The position numbers and the translations under genes were made by a program. Below the pieces are notes generated by a model, which saw only the letters and a program-made list of their open reading frames with translations, made no database searches and was not told the origin of the DNA. From positions 1 to 64,000 of the forward strand of contig CAXIWQ010000117.1 of assembly GCA_964036275.1 (NCBI GenBank): DNA of 64,000 nucleotides. The letters are read 5' to 3'. This document shows positions 62,793 to 64,000 of this stretch, piece after piece (positions within the stretch are counted from its first letter, which is position 1; the number at the start of each line of letters is the position of its first letter). This stretch comes from Litoditis marina (taxonomy: Eukaryota; Nematoda; Chromadorea; Rhabditida; Rhabditidae).

Positions 62793-64000
62793 TGTAGCTG
62801 GGAGCAACAGACTTGATAGCCGTATGATTTTTTTCTGTAGCTGCAAGGCAAAGAGTCAATAACCGCGTTCATTCGTATTTTTTGGCTGTGCGCCACAGAA
62901 TAGATTGTCGTATTAGGTTTTTGTAGCTGGGAGCAATAGATTCGATAGCCGTATGAACTGTTCTCTGTAGCTGCAAGGCAAAGAGTCAATAACCGCGTTA
63001 ATTTGTACTTTCTGGTTGTGCACCACAGGGAAGATAGTTGTATTAAGTTTTTGTAGCTGGGAGCAACAGATTTGATAGCCGTATGAACTGTTCTCTGTAA
63101 CTGCAAGCCAAAGATTCGATAACAGCGTTAATTCGTACTTTGTGGTTGTGCACCACAGAATAGATTGTCGTATAAGGTTTTTGTAGCTGGGGAGCAACAG
63201 ACTTGATAGCCGTGTAAACTTTTTTCTGTAGCTGCAAGCCAAAGAGTCGATAACCGCGTTAATTTGTCTTTTGTGGCTGTGCGCCACAGAATATAAAGTC
63301 GTATTAGGTTTTTGTAGCTGGGAGCAACAGACTTGATATCCGTATGATTTTTTTTTCTGTAGCTGCAAGGCAAAGAGGCAATAACCGCGTTAATTCGTCT
63401 TTTGTGGCTGTGCGCCACAGAATATTCAGTCGTATTAGGTTCTTGTAGCTGTGAGCAACACACTTGATAGCCGTATAAGCTTTTTTTCTGTAGCTGCAAG
63501 CCACAGAGTCAATAACCGCGTCAATTCGTACTTTGTGGTTGTGCACCACAGAATAGATTGTCGTATTAGGTTTTTGTTAGGGTTGTTAATCAATTCCAAA
63601 AATCAAGTCAATTCCAATTCCAATTCTTTTTCGTTTCACAAAAACCACTCAATTCCAATCCCAATTCTTTTCCATTCTCGAAAACCACTCAATTCCAATT
63701 CCATTTCTTTTGCAATTCTCAAAACCACTCAATTCCAATTCCAATTCTTATCAATTCCTCGTAATCTCAGATTTTCAATTCCAATTCCATCGGAATTGAT
63801 TGGAATTGATTAGAATTGACTGTGTTTCCAACTTTATGTCAGTTTTTTTCTTCGAAAAACGAAGATAAACAATGTTCACTTTGGTTCCATTGAACAAGAT
63901 ACATAAGGAACAATGGTAATTTAGCAATGAACAAGGAAAAGCAGCATGGAATTGCAAATAAATTCTGAATAGATTCTGGGAGAAAATCAAGTCAATTCCA
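62793..64000. repeat. ~4.97-kb duplicated segment, copy 2 (cut by window end)
   Basis: This is the left part of the second copy of the segment starting at 57819. Before its start, the sequence reads CTTAGGTTCTTG where copy 1 has TTAGGTTTTTG, which places the breakpoint at about 62785-62795. Only 1.2 kb of the copy is visible. Confidence 0.75.
63578..64000. mobile_element. hAT-like MITE, second copy, truncated by the window edge
   Basis: It starts TAGGGTTGTTA at 63578 immediately after GTTTTTGT (63570-63577), at the same satellite position as the complete copy. The visible 423 bp match 58602-59025 apart from one missing T in a T-run (CAATTCTTTTCC against CAATTCTTTTTCC). The right arm and right inverted repeat lie beyond the window. 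Confidence 0.9.

Larger units (their letters stand above)
1..63577. repeat. Tandem satellite DNA array, ~130-bp monomer, single orientation
   Basis: Nearly the whole window is a head-to-tail array of a 129-132-bp monomer, interrupted only by insertions at 31075-31267 and 58602-59262. Recurring words such as CTGTAGCTGCAAG, AGTCAATAACCGCG and CTGTGCGCCACAGAAT return every 130 or 131 bp. I saw no inverted monomer. Length differences come mostly from T-runs of 6-11 bases at the alpha/beta junction. Homogeneous orientation and nested higher-order repeats are typical of centromeric or pericentromeric satellites, but location on the chromosome is inference. The array runs off the left edge and appears to continue beyond the right edge. 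No gene of any kind is supported within it. Confidence 0.97.

Noticed and set aside
1..63577. CENP-B box (TTCGNNNNANNCGGG pattern)
   Set aside because: TTCG words are common but no CGGG follows at the right distance in any monomer type I read.
1..63577. Telomere-type TTAGG repeats
   Set aside because: TTAGG occurs once per monomer within GTATTAGGTTTTTG and never in tandem, so it is coincidental.
1..64000. CRISPR array
   Set aside because: The repeat is contiguous at 130 bp with no variable spacers of 30-40 bp between short repeats. Other features are eukaryotic.
63578..64000. Independent second insertion of the MITE
   Set aside because: It has the same target base, the same target duplication and the same ~760 bp of left flank as the first copy. 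Duplication of the whole segment explains it better.

Overview
This window is almost entirely one tandem satellite DNA array, so it is eukaryotic heterochromatin, most plausibly centromeric or pericentromeric. I find no credible protein-coding gene. The species cannot be named from the sequence. An animal is a reasonable guess from the tRNA-like insertion and the hAT-type element, but that is inference.

The satellite has a monomer of about 130 bp, always in the same orientation, giving roughly 485 copies in the window. Each monomer is itself built from three diverged subunits of 41-45 bp (called beta, gamma and alpha here). They share a core of the form RGCTG....CA.AGA......CCG..TTA...TTTTGT, and each ends in a T-tract. 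At least eight monomer types (m1-m8) can be told apart by fixed differences. In their basic order they form an 8-monomer higher-order repeat (HOR) of 1,039 bp, seen cleanly at 7251-8289. The rest of the array looks like rearranged, deleted and re-amplified versions of this 8-mer.

Layout: 1-5830, mosaic with a ~1,565-bp period and a tandem 261-bp dimer. 5831-11830, the 1,039-bp 8-mer nested in a ~3.1-3.25-kb outer repeat. 11831-27835, a ~2.0-2.14-kb HOR marked by a 49-bp truncated monomer. 27836-31074, mosaic with one good 8-mer. 31075-31267, a 193-bp non-satellite insertion carrying a degenerate tRNA-like sequence. 31268-35460, three copies of a 1,163-bp HOR. 35461-43180, a mosaic with 1,690- and 4,034-bp periods. 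43181-48500, 1,428-bp HORs and a shortened 908-bp copy. 48501-57818, mosaic. 57819-62792, a ~4.97-kb segment with a 661-bp hAT-like MITE (58602-59262) followed by alternating 5-monomer and 3-monomer modules. 62793-64000, the start of a second copy of that segment, with the same MITE at the same site, cut by the window end.

The main biological signal is the depth of the repeat hierarchy (43 bp, 130 bp, 1.04 kb, 2-5 kb). A transposon insertion was captured and copied as part of the newest layer. The array's minus strand is unusually free of stop codons and gives open frames up to 403 codons. These drift through all frames and are best explained as a by-product of the repeat sequence.
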